A stretch of DNA of 64,000 nt. Origin: Serendipita indica DSM 11827 (taxonomy: Eukaryota > Basidiomycota > Agaricomycetes > Sebacinales > Serendipitaceae). The stretch lies in NCBI GenBank assembly GCA_910890315.1, contig CAJVGD010000002.1, positions 1,860,001 through 1,924,000 of the forward strand. Direction: 5' to 3'. Each line of letters begins with the position of its first letter. The first letter of the stretch is position 1. The notes beneath the pieces were generated by a model. The model searched no databases. It saw nothing but the letters and a program-made list of their open reading frames with translations, and was not told where the DNA came from. Of the stretch, positions 34,100 through 46,863 are shown one piece after another. Both the position numbers and the translations under genes were made by a program.

Positions 34100-34897
34100 G
34101 TGACAAGAGCCATTCGATTCAGATCAAGGCGCAGGTAGCCAGGTCGACTTTTGTACGAGAATAGGGTGAGAGAAGGTTAGCAGAAGCGAACCATGGCCTC
34201 TGAACCAGAGAATCCTGTCCATAATCTCCTTCAAATGCGGCAGTCGCGTGCTCCCATATTCCAAATGCGTTAGAGTATCCAAAATGATTGTCGCAATTCC
34301 CGTAGATCCGTCAAATGCTCGATAAAGTGCGGATGATTGTCTCTATGCCAAATGGAAAATGGCGGGCATTTGGAAGGTTTTTATGGGCAAACCGATCAAA
34401 GAGCTCTTGGCCTGCTTTTTCGTCAGTATGAACAAATCCAATGGAATCAATCTTACTGTAAATACATTCATCACATATCGACCATCTCTATGCGGGTGTG
34501 TTGAGCCCTAAAAGTACAACGCAGAGTCAACGCGACGCGGATGGCCAGCTCTCGAGAACAAACGTGCCTCTCAACCCTTTCCAGCAATTCAAAGCGTGCA
34601 GAGCTATGAAGTAGAAGTCTGTGACTACCACTGCGCGAACGACGGCACGACACTGATGATGGCATCTTGCTCTTCTTGAGGACATGTGTCAAGAGTGTTT
34701 CAATTCATCCTGCATGCCGCAGCAGTTGTTCAAAGGCCGACTTGGTCCCGCATGGTCGGCCATCTAAGCACAACGCTCAATCTCTTCGGGTTTGTGCAAG
34801 AATTGCAAAGCGACGATTAATAAGAGAAACTTTGAACACCAAAGTCGTAAATAAACGGTAGCATTGCAATCCAGAGTTCGTCAGGTAATGTGGTCAT
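34100..34897 (-). pseudogene. Decayed F-box gene
   Basis: The start at 34897 gives MTTLPDELWIAMLPFIYDFG, close to the F-box of the intact gene at 33459, and a few codons later LLINRRFAILAQTR matches LSLVNRRFAIVTIPRR, but the frame shifts between them and is soon stopped. Downstream, fragments such as FIEHLTDLRELRQS and HLKEIMDRILWF recall the leucine-rich part. The left limit is approximate. Confidence 0.55.
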
Positions 34898-34975
34898 GGT
34901 CCAATGAATCGAAAATCAACAAACATCCGTTAAGCCCCCATCACAAGGTGATACATGTCTAGTAAAAAGAAAGCG

Positions 34976-36570
34976 TCATGAAGATCGGTTGGAAAGAGAA
35001 TAATATGCCACTGCAATAGGGGCAAATGCGAGGAACGGTCCGACGAGCTCCCAAATGCTCCGAAGTTTGACGGGGAGAACAACCTCTTTGATATTATCAC
35101 CGGTTGCGATCGGACCTTTACCTCCCCGCTTCAGCCATGAATCGATCATTTGGTCCTTTTCCCTCCAGCGCTCACGTAGCCATGTATCAAAAACCACCTT
35201 GTCCTCCTCTCCAATCTCCAGCATAGTTGGATCCTTGGACATTGAGTGCGCAAGATGCTTCCGCTGCTCCATTGTCAGTCCAGTATTTGTGTCAGTTCCA
35301 TTGGCCCGAATAGGAACCTCCTTTTGTACGTTGTACAGTCGAATATGATATACCACCTCTGGAGGTGAAACACCGTCTATAAAGATGGACCGGAGGGTGT
35401 AGTAATCTTGACCAAACTTGGTTACGGGTATTCCGGGATAAAGCATGGTTACATCCATCAAATAGAGTGAAGGGAGCTGAGAGAGAGCGAGAAGTGTTGT
35501 ATGAAGGCCCGTCGATCGTGGTAGAAGTAGATGTTCTGGATGAGGCTGCCGAGTGTGATTGGTAACTTGAGAATCTGATGAGAAATCACTAACCAAGTTC
35601 ATCTTTTCTGCATACTTTGTCGACTTTGGATATGTATCCCTACTAACGAGTGTACCCTCTGGAAAGAGCAAGAAGTTTAGAGGTTCGTCGTCCTCGGGGC
35701 GGTCAGCAGTTGTCGTCTACATACCCTATTAGCAACGAATATGCAACTCGAAAAGGTCCTTACCACATGATGAGCAGCCAGCCTCGACAAATGTGAGGTC
35801 AACGTCTTCATCGTTGAAGGTCCAGCTCTCACGAAGATAAAGTCGAAAAATTGCATTCCCTGGTAGATTAGTACTTCCATAGTAGATGATACCAATCACT
35901 CACCCATCCTAGTACTGGTAACCATTTGAGCGACCTCTTGAGGACAATGAGGATGTATGCATGGGTATTGGCCATGTAGCTGAGGACCCAGAGATACCAC
36001 CAATCTGCGTAGATTTGGTGATCTACGAAGACTCAGTGATGGGTTTGCTGTCAGATCGAAGTACTCACTTGAAATGACTACCAGCTTCTTCGGAAGCTTT
36101 AACACTATGCGGACACGTGTGATTCAGTACTAATCACGCGCATTGGAAAAATCACAGACTCAGACTACCCGACTTCGGGTCGACTTCTAACCATTCTTCC
36201 GAGTACGAGCCAGAGATCTCGTAGGTGACGCGGAACTTGGTTGGTGCAAAAGCCTGGCACATGAACACTGAGAGATTGAACGTGATCAGTTCGGACATTA
36301 GATACAGACATAGATGCGCTCACCAAGAACAATGCCGAAGGCTGCCTTTGTATAACGTATGCCCATATGATACAAAGGACGTGTTGGTGGTAAAAGTGCG
36401 AGAGGAAGAAAAAGAAACTGGAGACCATTGATTTGAAGAAACGAAACCAAGAGTGCAACATAACACGTTGCGGCCCGAAGTCGCGCGAGCAGGCCGCGTT
36501 GTTGCACCCGTTGGGCGATCGGAGTCGCAAAGTCGTTAGACAGTGTGTCTGAGATTGTAGAGCTGCTCAT
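34976..36570 (-). CDS. Lysophospholipid (1-acylglycerol-3-phosphate-type) acyltransferase
   Basis: Multi-exon gene starting MSSSTISDTLSNDFATPIAQ at 36570. A hydrophobic N-terminal region (YVALLVSFLQINGLQFLFLP) is followed by KKLVVISNHQIYADWWYLW, the PlsC block I (His-x4-Asp: H-Q-I-Y-A-D), reached only after removing the intron at about 36025-36071. Then come GMQFFDFIFVRESW (block II region), LLLFPEGTLVSRDTYPKS (block III, F-P-E-G-T) and VTKFGQDYYTLRSI. The C-terminus has hydrophobic segments (LVGPFLAFAPIAVAYYSL). The motif order is that of AGPAT/LCLAT1-type enzymes of the endoplasmic reticulum that acylate lysophosphatidate or related lysolipids; the exact acceptor cannot be told from sequence. 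The start could be an upstream in-frame Met at about 36627. Confidence 0.8.
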
Positions 36571-37216
36571 TTCGTGCGAGATTGAGCAACTCCGAGGTCG
36601 CAATAGCCCAGGCGCTGACCGAACCAAATCTGGCCAGCGTCAAGATCAAAAGTAGGAGTCGGGTGGCAATACGCCTTTGGACCTACCTGCTCCATATGTC
36701 GCCATGGCCGAATGCGGACACCACCATTTGCTACATTTCCTGGGCGAGACAGACACTTCACACTCAATTTGTCAATGCAGGACGTATTGGGCACCCTGAA
36801 GGAAAAGACCAGGGAGGCCGGAATTCCGCGTCTTTCACGCAGATATACCTATTCAAAGAGGAAAAATTGATGTGATGACCATCAAGTCGGCAGTCGAGGG
36901 TGGCGCCAAAGCCCCTGGATTTTGTAGGATCCATAGACTGGCATTTTGGCAAATCTCCACCACTGTGTTTTCAATTCATTACCAGGGCGCCGTATCATGA
37001 TCCTGGAGTTCGACTGGGCTGTAAAGCTGGTGAGGCCCTATACCCTCCTAATCTCAATTCAGCTACTTGCGACTGATAGACGCAATAGAAAGAATCTATA
37101 TTCAACAAGCACAGGACATTGTGATGGAGTACGTGTTTCTAATTGTAGTCGCCATTATTAGTAACAACTGTTCGGCATCACAGCTGATACGATGAAGTAA
37201 CAAAATATACACATTT
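36571..37216. other. Intergenic, no gene seen
   Basis: 646 bp without coding support; includes the acyltransferase promoter. Confidence 0.45.
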
Positions 37217-38840
37217 CTAGTGCCCATTGCGTGTCGTGAGGATCAGTTTCCCTCCCTCCCACTCGACTTTCATAGAGTTGAACAAGTCAGAGTCCCCGAG
37301 GGACGACTCTATGACATCTCGGCCACCAATAACCTCAATCAAAAGAGTAGAAATTCGAGCTTCAGAGTCCTTTGGCAACAAGAGAGGTGAAAAGCACCGC
37401 TCTTGGATGAATGGAAGGAGCGTGTGCTTTTCGCCATGGAAGTCGGTGATTCCCAGGGTTTCCAGCATAGGGAAGGGAACCTTCGGCAGGCCATACGACG
37501 TCCAATTATAAAGAAGTGAGGACGCGTTCGACGAGACGACCAGATGGGTGATTTTGGGAAGATGCTCCACAAGCTGAAGCGGTTGTCCCCATATTGACCC
37601 TCTCAAGTTCTGGTAAACGAGCAAGAAGCTGGGATAAAGACTGCGTCGTCGGCCCACCCTGGAACGTCGAGGTTCTCCAGTGCCTGACAGTGCAAATAGT
37701 CGAGCCAGCGGCGATCTCCGGAGCATTTGTTATCCGGTTCCAGCGTTTGGAGCTTCGAGTGGCCTGGTGTCTTCCCTGTCTGCCAGGTGATTACAGATTG
37801 GTTACAGCAGAGGATGGTCATCTCTGTAAACGCCTCAAGAAATCGATCAGAGGGACACCGTCTATGTAAGAGAGATGAATCTCCGTGACCGATCGTGCAT
37901 GATGGATAGGCCGGCCTCAATCCAACGCTGTCGCGAATTCACATTTCAGCACTTTGGTTTCGAAGTGACGCAGTAGCATCCTCAAGTTTAATAGAAAGCG
38001 GGAAGAGTAGGATGAGATTTGCAGCATGTGGCAGCGACAGACCATGTGCTTGTACTGCCGATCCAAAAGTCTTTCGAGATTCCGCTCATGAATGATTTTG
38101 ATCTCGATGGAATGGATGGATTTGAGTTTTTGCAAGTCGTAGCTTCTTATATCATCAAAGGCATCACAGATCATAGCGTCCTTTGCGAGTTCTCTTTCTG
38201 AGAGGCTCTTTGCATAAGCCCTGTGAGATTCAAACAACTTGCTGCGAATGTGGGTGTCGCTGATATAGATGTGTACTGGAGTATTCTGTGTGTAGATGGA
38301 GATGGTTTCCCAGAAACCTTTGTGAAGTGCCGCCGACTGGATAATCCCCGGATACAGATTAATGTGACCCCAGAATGAGGGTGAGTGGGCGACCAATCCT
38401 CGTCAAAGCCGACAGACTTGGGTGAGTTTGAACGCAAAGTACGAGCTGGTATCGATCTCCCACCCATTTGCTTGACACATAGTGCGGGATTCACGGTTTA
38501 CAATGAGTAGTATCTATTGCAGCAACTCGCTGGAAAATCTGTTGACGAAGCACCGGGGCGTGGAGATTCGACGGCGGGCCTGGTGTACGAGCCGAGCACG
38601 CAGAGCGGAGTCATGGCCCTTGAGGAGATCTACGAGTGCTACCAAAGACTCCAGAAAGGCCGTGTCCTGCCCCTTGAGGTTATACAGCGTTTGATACTTG
38701 TCCGTTTGATCTTCGTCCGTTTCATTATCCGCCTTGGGAGTGGCAAAACTGGCTCTTTAGCGCTTCCAAGGCGCGCATATTGGCATTAACCATCTTGCAG
38801 AGAGCCTTCCGTTGATGATCATAATCGATCCGAGATGCCA
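37217..38840 (-). pseudogene. Decayed F-box gene of the agaricomycete type
   Basis: From the Met at 38840 the frame reads MASRIDYDHQRKALCKMVNAN, then breaks; another frame continues ATPKADNETDEDQTDKYQTL to an F-box-like segment TPRCFVNRFSSELLQ, where a TAG interrupts it before ILLIVNRESRTMCQANGWE. A TGA follows VCRL, just before RGLVAHSPSFWGHINLYPG, a strong family signature. Later stops and frame changes separate IHLSYIDGVPLIDFLEAFTE and the leucine-rich end. At least two in-frame stops and one frame change in conserved stretches argue for a pseudogene, not introns, though an alternative model with many introns is not excluded. Confidence 0.6.
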
Positions 38841-39176
38841 TCACGGATGTAGGTGTGTTTCCTCGCGTGAGGTCGGACCAAGATTTAGCTCAACTTGCTA
38901 CCGACCAGATATACAGAATAGTTTCATCAGAATTATACTTTCCGAAGACCCAGTGTGCAGAAATGCAGGTGATATTGGCTAGAGTCGAGCACAAGCTCAA
39001 ACTACGTGGTCATACATTGTCGAAAGCTTTGGATCGAAACAAAGACTATGCAGGCAAATAGAGGATTTAAATCTACGAACGGGTCAAGGGTCGTATGGTG
39101 CATGGTGTTTCGTCTGTAAGACTTCATCCTGCCCCAATTTCCTCGATAGATATGATAAACAGTGTCGTCCGGATGA
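38841..39176. other. Intergenic, no gene seen
   Basis: 336 bp between the F-box relic and the 3' end of the large membrane-protein gene. Confidence 0.45.
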
Positions 39177-42100
39177 TCATGTAAACAGATGCGCGTCCTC
39201 GAGAGCTTTTACGATTTGTCGAATCTCCGGCGCTCCCGTACCCCGACCAACGGCGGCAGCGGCCTCAATGAGCGCGGTGGCCTGGTCCCAGATCGATTCG
39301 AAGGACGTGTCTCTACGCCTCGATTCATGCACTGCTTGCGAAGCAGATGCCGATTCTGACCACAGAATGACATCCTCATCCTTTCGGAGTGCCCATTGAC
39401 GAAATGTGTCCCCATCCTTTGATCCAAAGAAGAGAGTGCCGTTTGGTGTCCCAAAGTCCGCATGGAATACGTCGATATCATCGGGGAGGATTGTGCCAAA
39501 CACTGCAACCTCGATGACGGGGAGGTTGGCGAAGCCATTCGTTTGATCAAACAATGCATCTCCTGCATTGGGAGGGGCACTGCCGTCGGTAGCCGTGAGA
39601 ATATAGCGAGCCGCTTCAGCCGCGAGTGATGGACTGGAGAACGATTGGAGGTATGAGAGAGCAACATGGTTAAGATGCGTCATCGTCCCATAGTTTCGTG
39701 GGTCCGCTTCCGTCGTGGACAGAGTACGTTGAGTAGCAACTCCTTCGTCGCGTGAGCCAGCAAGTCCAACGAGTTGTTCACCCGTGTGAAGCACAACCCT
39801 TGGAGCAGCGGAAGCAATCAGCTGCGCTGCTGGTATACGCATGCTATTGCGGTTGTCCGAAAAGGGCCGACGCAGGCGCAACGGATCGAGTACACCGTAG
39901 ACAGGCCTGTTGGGAAAGCATTCGGCCTGCAAATCCGTTGGAGCACTTCCCAGGGGTTCAAGACCATAGGCATTTTGCTCAACGATGTTGGTGTTGTTCC
40001 TTCCTGCCGATTGGACGCTAGTAAGGCATGCAACTGGAGCAGGGAGCGAGATGCCCTGATTATCGGTGGTAGAATTGAGGAAATTGACAATGGCACTCGA
40101 AAATGTATTGAACGGTAATAGAACCGGCGAGTTGGCAAGAGCAGTGGTGAACTTGCCTAGGTCTGATTCCGGTAGTTGCAATACCGCCGCCCAATAGCGA
40201 GCAAGTGCCGTTGACCGTTGAACCGAGGAGGCTAAACAGCGTTGGTCACAAGAAATTTTGGGCCAATCAATAAAGCTTACCTGAAGAGAACGAGTACATC
40301 CGATCCAGAGCACGATCTGCAACGAAGCCAACTCGTCCTGCCTGTGTCTGATTCACGCCCGAATCCTCTTTCCATTCGACAGCACCAGGCAGGAACGACA
40401 TGGATGCAAAATCAAACATAAAGCCCGACGACTCGAAGACAATGCGTAGAGAATCTCCTGTCACTGGCCCGTCATTTCCTGGCAACTTGCTAAAGTCGGC
40501 TTGGGAGACGGATTTGCGAAGCCGGGCAGTCGAATCGAGATCGACAGTTTGGAGCAAGTTGTAAAGGATGGCCGCACGAGCCCATTCTGTGCGGTTCGGC
40601 GACGTCGTTTGGTTCAACGCAGGGGCAACGTCCACCAGAACGGCCTGGGATGCACAGCTTGAGGCTGGCTGGCCTTGAAGATCCCAAAGCGTCAAGGCTA
40701 GGTTATCTTCGGTGGCATTGATGTTGAAAAGCTGGTTCACGGAAGGCAAGAGATCGAGCAAGCCCTGTGCTACTGGACTACATCGCCCCGCAACCTTGGA
40801 CGTGCAGACACAAGTGGCATCTGGATAATCATGAGCGAGAAGGATGCAAATTGGAGCACGCTTACTGATTTGACACGATGCACCGGTCATGGCTCCATCC
40901 TCACAGATGGGCGCGTTGTCTGATTTCGGTTGTGGTCTACCAAAGATGACGCCCGCTGCAATACCCACTGCACAGACACAGAGGAATAGGAACGCAATCA
41001 CGAGTCGCCGTCGTTTGGTCGCCACAAAGCTGGATGGCCGTGACTTGCGAGGAAGATTGGCTTCTAGCTTCGAATCCGGTATCTGAGCAAACCCGGCGCT
41101 TCGAGCCCTCCTATGATTCGCTCGAGCCCTATCTGAGAGCGAGCTTAGCACAGAATGAATCGAGCGCCTCTGTGCATCTTGTTGGATAACTGGCCCATGA
41201 ACTTGGGCAGTTGTCGGCGACGTAACAGGGCTCTTGTACGGCAGGTCGCCCGCTGCTAGATACTGATCCATGACGGCTGCTCGGACAGCTGGGTCGGGGG
41301 CAGACATATTTTCATCTGGATTCGGATACTTCTTCTCTTTGCTATCGTTTGGAAGCGTAGTTGGGAGAGGTGGCAGTGGCTTTCTGCGGAAGAAACTCAT
41401 TGCCTTGGCCGCCCTTGAGGACGCACGCGTCAACGAAGACATGACTGAGGACCTATTAGACCGTCGCTTTGACGGCGAGCGCGACCGAGGGGACTCTGAC
41501 GAGTCGCTTGCGAAATTGGGTTGCAAGGAGCGGAAAGAGGTGGGGACGACAGACGTAGGGAACTGATTCTGAAAGGGAGTGGATTGATTGAGGGGCACTG
41601 CTGAATGAGGAATGTCGTTGGTCGGGTATCGCTGGAGGCTCAATTGGCTTCCAACGTCGTCAAATGATCCTGAGCGCACGCTCTCAGGGAAAACAGCCAT
41701 ATCCTTGATCGGTGGAGGGGGATGAAGTGGCGAGATTGCAGAGAGATAATCGTTACGAATGTCAACCGTCCGTAGCTTGAGTGGTGCAACGGAGTCAGGA
41801 TTGGATTGACCTAGCGTGGCGGAGTCCTCGGTCAATGCAGCTGATGGCAGTGGTGATGGTACGAGATAGGGGATTGCAGTATCTTGGCTTGCATGACCGA
41901 TCGATGGACCTCGAGTCAAAAGGGCTTTGGCCCGCGCAGAGAGACTTGCAGTCCGTGCTACGCCTACGACGGCACCATCCACACTGCTCCGGTCGCTATC
42001 GGTTGTAATCGTCGCCGCGCTCACAACCGACTCTCTTGGAGCAGGAACCATCCCGCGAACGAGGTCCGAGAGACGACGGTCGTACGACGGTGCTTCGACT

Positions 42101-43740
42101 TGAATCGTTAGAAAAATGCATGGAATAAGTATTCACAACTTACCAGAAAGCTTGCTACTTCGTTGCTCAACTGAAAGAGCCTCTTGGTGGGACACTGCCG
42201 ATTCCTTGGCACCCGAGGGATAGGTAAACTCGACAGGAGGATCAACCGGTGAAACCATCTCCGTGGGTCCTGCATGCCCAGAAGACGATGGTTGATTGCT
42301 CATGTCGACCACACGGATTGGGAGCGGAGGCGCAACCGGAGATAATGGCTTCAGCGGTGAGTCCTCATGCCGCCGTCTCGAGTTGGCAGAACCTCGTCTA
42401 CTGAGCGATTTGAGAGTGACACCAGTGACCCAAGGGGATCGTGGAGGACCAGGTGTGACTGGTGATGAAGCTTCTCCAGACGACATTTGATCACTCGGTG
42501 GTCGAGGAAAGTCCATTCGTCCAATCGCAGAGTACACATCCGAGCTACTCTCGCCACTCATGGGACTCAGGAAGCTTCCAGAGGGTTGGGTAGGTGCTAC
42601 TAGACTATTGTCAGTGCGACCTGTAGTGCTGGTCCCGACGGCGGCCTTTGTCGACAGTGAAGAAGGCTCTGGTGACACTGGTATATGAGGTTGAATTGCT
42701 GGATCCGACGAGTTCCAGTCAGGCTTGACCACCGTAAGGACCTGATCCCAGGCCGGAGAAGGCTGCGGAGAGTTTTGACCAAACGTCTCTGCGAGGCTAT
42801 GTCTGGTCGATGACCCTTGAGAAGCAACTGTAAGGTGCGAGTTGTATGACCCCCGATTCGATGGTGTCAACGCTGGTGATGGCGGCACATGTAGAGAGGC
42901 AGTGGCGGTTGCACCGTCGTCAAAGTTTGTCGTCTGAGCTTCATCCTCGATTCTGATGCCGAATGGTGATACGGAATGGTGATCCGAGGTTGCAAAGGGG
43001 TACCGATAGGATACATTCCCAGCGACTGGTGTCAAGGGGCGACTGGTTGACGGTTCGGACACTTCGTATAGAGGCGAGGCGGGCGGGTTTAGTCTAGTTG
43101 TTTTCCTCAGAAAGGCTGCATACGCCGGGCTCGTGAACCCCCGTGCGGTCGGCGAAGGTTCAGCAGAGCTGGTTTCTGAGAGCGGAGGACGGGGAAATTG
43201 GGTGATGTCTAGAGGAAAATGTGGATCCGAGCTGTCAATGGTCGTAGTCGAGTACTGGGAAGAGGTACGGTGCAAATTCGCACCGGTTGCCCCTGACGCG
43301 GCGACATCAGCGGAAACAGGAAGCATAGGCCGGTCGCTGGATTGGGTGGACAGCCGCCTATCAACAGGGGTTGAAGGTAGGTAGGAAGCGACGATGCTTG
43401 ATGGAGAAGTGCCGAAATTCATGGTGGATGAAGTCACTGGTGGCGAGGCAAAGCCCCGAACTGAACTCGGGAATTCAGCAGAAGGTAATGCGGGTGTGAT
43501 GGCCTCTTGAAAGGGTACTGCAGACGGGAGGTCAAGCATCCCGTCATGGACGGGTCCGGCAGTGGCATATTGGGCCCCGTCGAGGCTCGAGTCGCGTACA
43601 GAGAACAAGCTGGGTGAAATAACAATTTGATGCCCGCTGTTATTCGACAGAATGACATTGGCGCCTTCTTCGTCACTGGGTGCTGTCGAAACCACCCGGG
43701 GCTGAAGCGACAGTGGCGGATTCAACCATTTCTTAGACAT
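39177..43740 (-). CDS. Large type II membrane protein (about 1,489 residues), function unknown
   Basis: Three exons: 43740-42144, 42098-40281 and 40231-39177; both introns are 45-49 bp and splicing keeps one frame of 1,490 codons. Start MSKKWLNPPLSLQPRVV. The N-terminal ~890 residues are Ser/Pro/Thr-rich and disordered-looking, with basic patches (SPSKRRSNRSSVMSSL) and SPR/SP sites suited to kinases. One membrane helix (VIAFLFLCVCAVGIAAGVIFG, ~895-920) follows KRRR, giving a type II topology. The ectodomain (~570 residues) begins with cysteines (ICEDGAMTGASC, CVCTSKVAGRC), has several N-x-S/T sites (NATED, NQTTS, NRTEW, NSTTD) and a folded-looking alpha/beta region (VIEVAVFGTILPDDIDVF). I do not recognise the family. 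Two separate genes are unlikely because the exon 1-2 splice restores frame exactly. Confidence 0.7.
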
Positions 43741-44365
43741 GAACTAACCATTAAAGAGAGAGAATCGTCAGCAAGGCTGTTGTACGTCTTCCGTGGCCTA
43801 CTCACGATTATAGGAAAGATTTACTGATCAACAGACATGTATTGCGACCGCAGGCGGATATCTTCGCAGAAGTTGATGAAAGATGATAGGAAACTTGGTT
43901 GGATTGTCGAATTAGTCGATAATAGTCACCCGTTGGTTGTGGAGCAGAGAGTTGTCGCGGAAGCCTTGCCACTCGATGCTGGAATATCTTCACTTTGGGT
44001 GAGAGAGACACAAGTTGGAGAAGAAGAGTACAAGGAATCCAAAGAAAATGAGTGATATGACCGTCTGGAGGACGAAGGGAGGAACAAGGTGCACAAAGCC
44101 GTATACGGTTCTTGTCCCTCGCGACGGCTTCGGAGGCCTCTGCATGGACCCACATTGAACGTCTTAGCCGATATATTCGCATGACACTTGACATCTACCC
44201 AAACATGGAACACTAGTCATCATGATGGACTCATCGCTTCTCAGGTGGTTATACACTTGGTCCCGGCGTCCACTGCCGCTGTTCCACAATCTCAGAAATA
44301 ACACTTGGTTGATGTAAACTCGACCAAAGGAGTACTTTTGGACCTGATTTTATTCATACCGCTGC
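43741..44365. other. Divergent promoter interval
   Basis: 625 bp between the large membrane-protein gene and the PPR gene. A 51-codon minus-strand frame (43990-44145) with one hydrophobic stretch is not supported as a gene. Confidence 0.45.
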
Positions 44366-46802
44366 ATGCTCCTTCGCAGCTTGCCGTTCACCACACGAAA
44401 ACTCCAAATCAGCACGTTTAGAGTATCTACAGCAAGAAAGGGACGCGTTAATGTCCATATTCATGCCACCCAATCCGTGTTGCAGTCCCTCACGGCGGAA
44501 ACAAGAGTGAACAATCTAGACCACGGTACAAAGTTTTCCGCATCTTTCATCCCTTTGCTCATTCCTCTCAGGTGATAATGGAAACCGCGTAAATCAAGAT
44601 GTACAAGAGTTTCTTAAGTTGGTACAACGCCGACTGTCCAAGAAAAAGCCTCCACCCTCTTCGACTGTCCAGACCAAGATCGACATCCGAACATTACAAC
44701 ACCTGTGTCAAGCAGCCATCGATAACCAGCTTGCGTGGCTGGTTGTGCATCTTTTTCGCACCGCAAAGTACCAGGGAGTACAACTAGCACCCTTGTACTC
44801 TTCGATTCTCCCCGCGTTGATTGACGCCCGTGAATGGAATGGTCTCAGGGATCTACTCAAATTTCTTCGTCCTCGAGTAGATTGTTCGAGCAGACTAGTC
44901 AACGCCCAACTCCGTCTGGATCTCCACAACGAAGACTACAGCAAACTGACACTGCAGAGTGTCGAGGCGGACTACCCAAAGTACACCAAGTTTAACCGAG
45001 AAACTTACAACCTCCTCATTGAAGCGAGGATTGCCAACCGCGATATGGAAGGACTCCGTCAGATCCTAATCCAGATGCAAGCTAGAGGTGTCGAGATTGG
45101 AGAGGACACGCACCGTGCTATACTATCACGCATGGCGGCAGTCGGACCCAACGAGGAGCTGGAGAATAAGATTGTCTCATACCTATATGGCATCAACCCC
45201 TCTATCGACACGGTCATTCTCAATCACCTCATTCGTCTTCGAAGTATCGCACGGGACGATGCAGTCATCGAGCGATATTTGGCCATGCTTCAGAGGGATG
45301 GAGAGTCGGAAACCGCATTTGGCCCTTTGACGCCTGCCGTACCAGACATGACTACTTTGGCGCTGTTGGTGGAGCATTTCGGCAGGCGCAAGAATCTGGA
45401 TGGTGCACAGCGTGTGATTGACACGGTCGATCATCTGGGTCTCAAGCCGACCCACGAGCTCCTCGCTCACCTAATCTACGTGTATCACCGTGTAGATCGA
45501 CTTCAGGACGCGTTGACACTCATGTCACGACTCCTCTATCACCTCCAACCACCGCTTCAGCGGAGGCTGCGGGTCCTGCTTCAAGATTTAGGATGGGAGC
45601 AATCTGATGCCACTACGCCGATTCCACTGCGTCCAAATGTCTACATCTTCAACGCACTCCTTTCTTTCGTTCTCCAAAAGAGGGGTATAGCGGCGATTCA
45701 GCCCATTCTCACCATCATGAAGTACAATCACGTACTACCAGATGATGACACTGTCAGGATTGTCATGCTTCACCTCTCACGGACGGAGAAAGTGGGCTTT
45801 GACACGCTTGTTCAGTTCCTCCATCGATGTCTCATTAATCGTGGATTCAAGCCGCAGATTCGGCATGTAAACATTGTGTTTCATGCACTATTGCGCGAGT
45901 ATCGTGATCGTGTCAAAGGTCACGGGGGATGGAGAGCAGCTGCGGCGCGACTCACAATATCCGATACGCGCGATATTTCTGCCGCTTCAGAGAAGCCGAA
46001 GACAATGTTCCGGGCACTCGGGACCTCACAGAATGCATTTGACCTCTCTCATGGTGGTCTACGCGCGATCCTGATCTCTGTCAAGGAGTCCGGAGCTCGA
46101 CAGGACCACGCGACATACTCGCTCCGTATGTTCTACCATGCGAGAGTAGAAAAGGACGTTGAGAGTGTCGAAAGGCTTTATGAGAACATGGTTCAGCTCG
46201 AACTCTGTCCCAACGCGTACCACGTTGCCGCCCTTGTTGATGTGCACCTCCTCAATGGAAACATTGATCTTGCGCTCCAACGGATTGCTCGAGCGCAAAA
46301 GGATGGTGTAAAACTGCACCCTGCGCTGTACACCATGGTCATCTGTGCCTTTGGCGATGCGGGTCAACCTGACAAGGGATTGGAGGTCTACAAACAGATG
46401 ATGGCCAACAACGTACGTCCAGATATTGCGAGTCTGGATGCAGTTGTCCGGGGCTACTTCCTCGTTAAACACTATGCCGACGCATCCACGGTGCTTCAAG
46501 ATCTGTGGTCGACCGTATTACCTGAAGAGACTCAACCCGCTCCGAGGACACCTCTGCGGACATTAATGGATATTCTACGAAGAGAGGAGAGACTGCGGTA
46601 CCCGTCAGCGCCAAAACTGGGACACAGGCTTCCAGAGACAATCCGTGGCATTCAAACCAATCTGCGACGGATGGCAAAGCGCGACCCAGAGGAAGCTGGC
46701 CCTCCAGCGGTCAACTATTTTCTCTCAAAAGTGGAGTATTTGGCAAATGGGGAGTCAGATTCAGTGCAGACAGAGGGGAATCCAGACAGTAAGCTAGAAT
46801 AA
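44366..46802 (+). CDS. Mitochondrial pentatricopeptide-repeat (PPR) protein
   Basis: Two exons, 44366-44525 and 44572-46802, joined across a 46 bp intron (HG|DNGNRVNQDVQEF), about 796 residues. The N-terminus MLLRSLPFTTRKLQISTFRV is Arg-rich and lacks acidic residues, a good mitochondrial presequence. PPR motifs of ~35 residues recur, for example NRETYNLLIEARIANRDMEG, NVYIFNALLSFVLQKRG, NAYHVAALVDVHLLNGNID and ALYTMVICAFGDAGQPDKG. Fungal PPR proteins bind organellar RNA for maturation, stability or translation; the target cannot be inferred. Starting at the later Met (44619) would lose the presequence, so I chose 44366. Convergent with hapX, with 61 bp between stops. Confidence 0.85.
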
Positions 46803-46863
46803 GGATATTTACAGTCGTAACGGACCGAGTCCGGTGTAATTACTTTCCTAGTTGAGAATCCTA

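Noticed and set aside
39177-43740. Two separate genes starting at 42051 and 43740
   Set aside because: A 45 bp GT-AG intron at 42099-42143 joins the frames without gap (KLS-V-EAPSYDRR), which fits one gene.
43990-44145. 51-codon minus-strand frame with a hydrophobic stretch (LIFFGFLVLFFSNLC)
   Set aside because: One short hydrophobic stretch alone is weak evidence, and no flanking exon could be joined convincingly.
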